Of a stretch of 64,000 bases of DNA, positions 63,954 through 64,000 are shown piece by piece (the stretch's first letter is position 1; each line of letters begins with the position of its first letter). The stretch covers positions 83,439 to 147,438 of the forward strand of contig NZ_VSRY01000146.1 in the NCBI RefSeq assembly GCF_008271805.1. Direction: 5' to 3'. The notes below the pieces were generated by a model that had not been told where the DNA came from, searched no databases, and worked only from the letters and a program-made list of their open reading frames with translations. This stretch comes from Streptomyces sp. TRM49041 (GTDB taxonomy: Bacteria; Actinomycetota; Actinomycetes; Streptomycetales; Streptomycetaceae). Made by a program: the position numbers and the translations under genes.

Positions 63954-64000
63954 CCTCCAGGCTCCACTGCCCCTCAGATCACAAAGTGCGACTGGAGTAC

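Larger units (their letters stand above)
62481..64000 (+). mobile_element. Complete IS701-family insertion sequence
   Basis: The left end at 62481 (GTACTCCAGTCGCACTTCGT) is the near-perfect inverted repeat of 63970-64000, which ends with GACTGGAGTAC at the window edge. The element is about 1520 bp with a single transposase gene. The arms differ by a few bases. Because the right end is at base 64000, the flanking target duplication cannot be checked. Confidence 0.88.

Noticed and set aside
1..64000. tRNA genes, integrase and attachment sites
   Set aside because: No tRNA cloverleaf, tyrosine/serine integrase or direct-repeat attachment pair was recognised by eye, so the mobilization region cannot be proven to be an integrated element.

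Overview
The window is high-GC actinobacterial DNA, almost certainly from Streptomyces or a close relative. The evidence is strong GC3 bias, many GTG starts and ATGA/GTGA overlaps, a WhiB-like protein, a complete conservon (cvnA-D plus two P450s), zinc-ribbon/TPR XRE regulators and class 1 DISARM. There are no ribosomal or other core housekeeping genes, and there are many truncated genes and insertion sequences. This points to an accessory region: a chromosome arm, a large linear plasmid or an integrated element. I cannot tell which.

Layout. (1) 1-7 kb: a minus-strand plasmid/ICE-type operon with a DnaT-like Rep candidate carrying five internal 12-bp iterons, a zinc-motif protein, a WhiB-HTH protein, an SpdB-like membrane protein, small proteins, MobC and a relaxase, facing a divergent XRE regulator (8.0-8.8 kb). 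(2) 9-18 kb: accessory genes (HAD phosphatase, 7-TM protein with an ImmA/IrrE peptidase, P-loop kinase, lipoprotein, two APH-fold kinases) mixed with gene fragments. (3) 18-23.5 kb: a conservon signalling operon. (4) 23.9-26.3 kb: an XRE-TPR regulator, a HAD protein and a truncated P-loop gene. (5) 26.5-42.1 kb: a compact biosynthetic gene cluster. Seven overlapping genes encode a crotonyl-CoA carboxylase/reductase, a 2497-aa NRPS-PKS, a methyltransferase, two unrelated Fe(II)/2-oxoglutarate oxygenases, a P450 and a class-C serine hydrolase. Downstream is a stand-alone prolyl-tRNA synthetase. (6) 42.3-45.1 kb: transposase remnants and an IS982-type element whose perfect outer repeats enclose an acetyltransferase gene. 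(7) 45.1-62.1 kb: a defence island with complete class 1 DISARM (drmD, drmMI, drmA, drmB, drmC), an XRE-ImmA/IrrE + PIN pair and an Mrr-like nuclease. (8) 62.5-64 kb: a complete IS701-family element ending exactly at the window edge.

How the parts may work together. The most interesting unit is the gene cluster. The adenylation-domain code reads D-V-Q-F-F-A-H-V-V-K, close to the classical proline code. The acyltransferase carries an AGH-type signature in a cluster that also encodes a crotonyl-CoA carboxylase/reductase, suggesting an ethylmalonyl-type extender. The ketoreductase looks B-type, and there is no thioesterase but a C-terminal condensation-like domain. The simplest prediction is a 2-ethyl-3-hydroxy-3-(pyrrolidin-2-yl)propanoyl intermediate, either amidated or closed to a pyrrolizidinone, then oxidised and methylated. 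A second prolyl-tRNA synthetase beside a proline-activating synthetase suggests self-resistance, so the product may target prolyl-tRNA synthetase. This is inference from sequence only.
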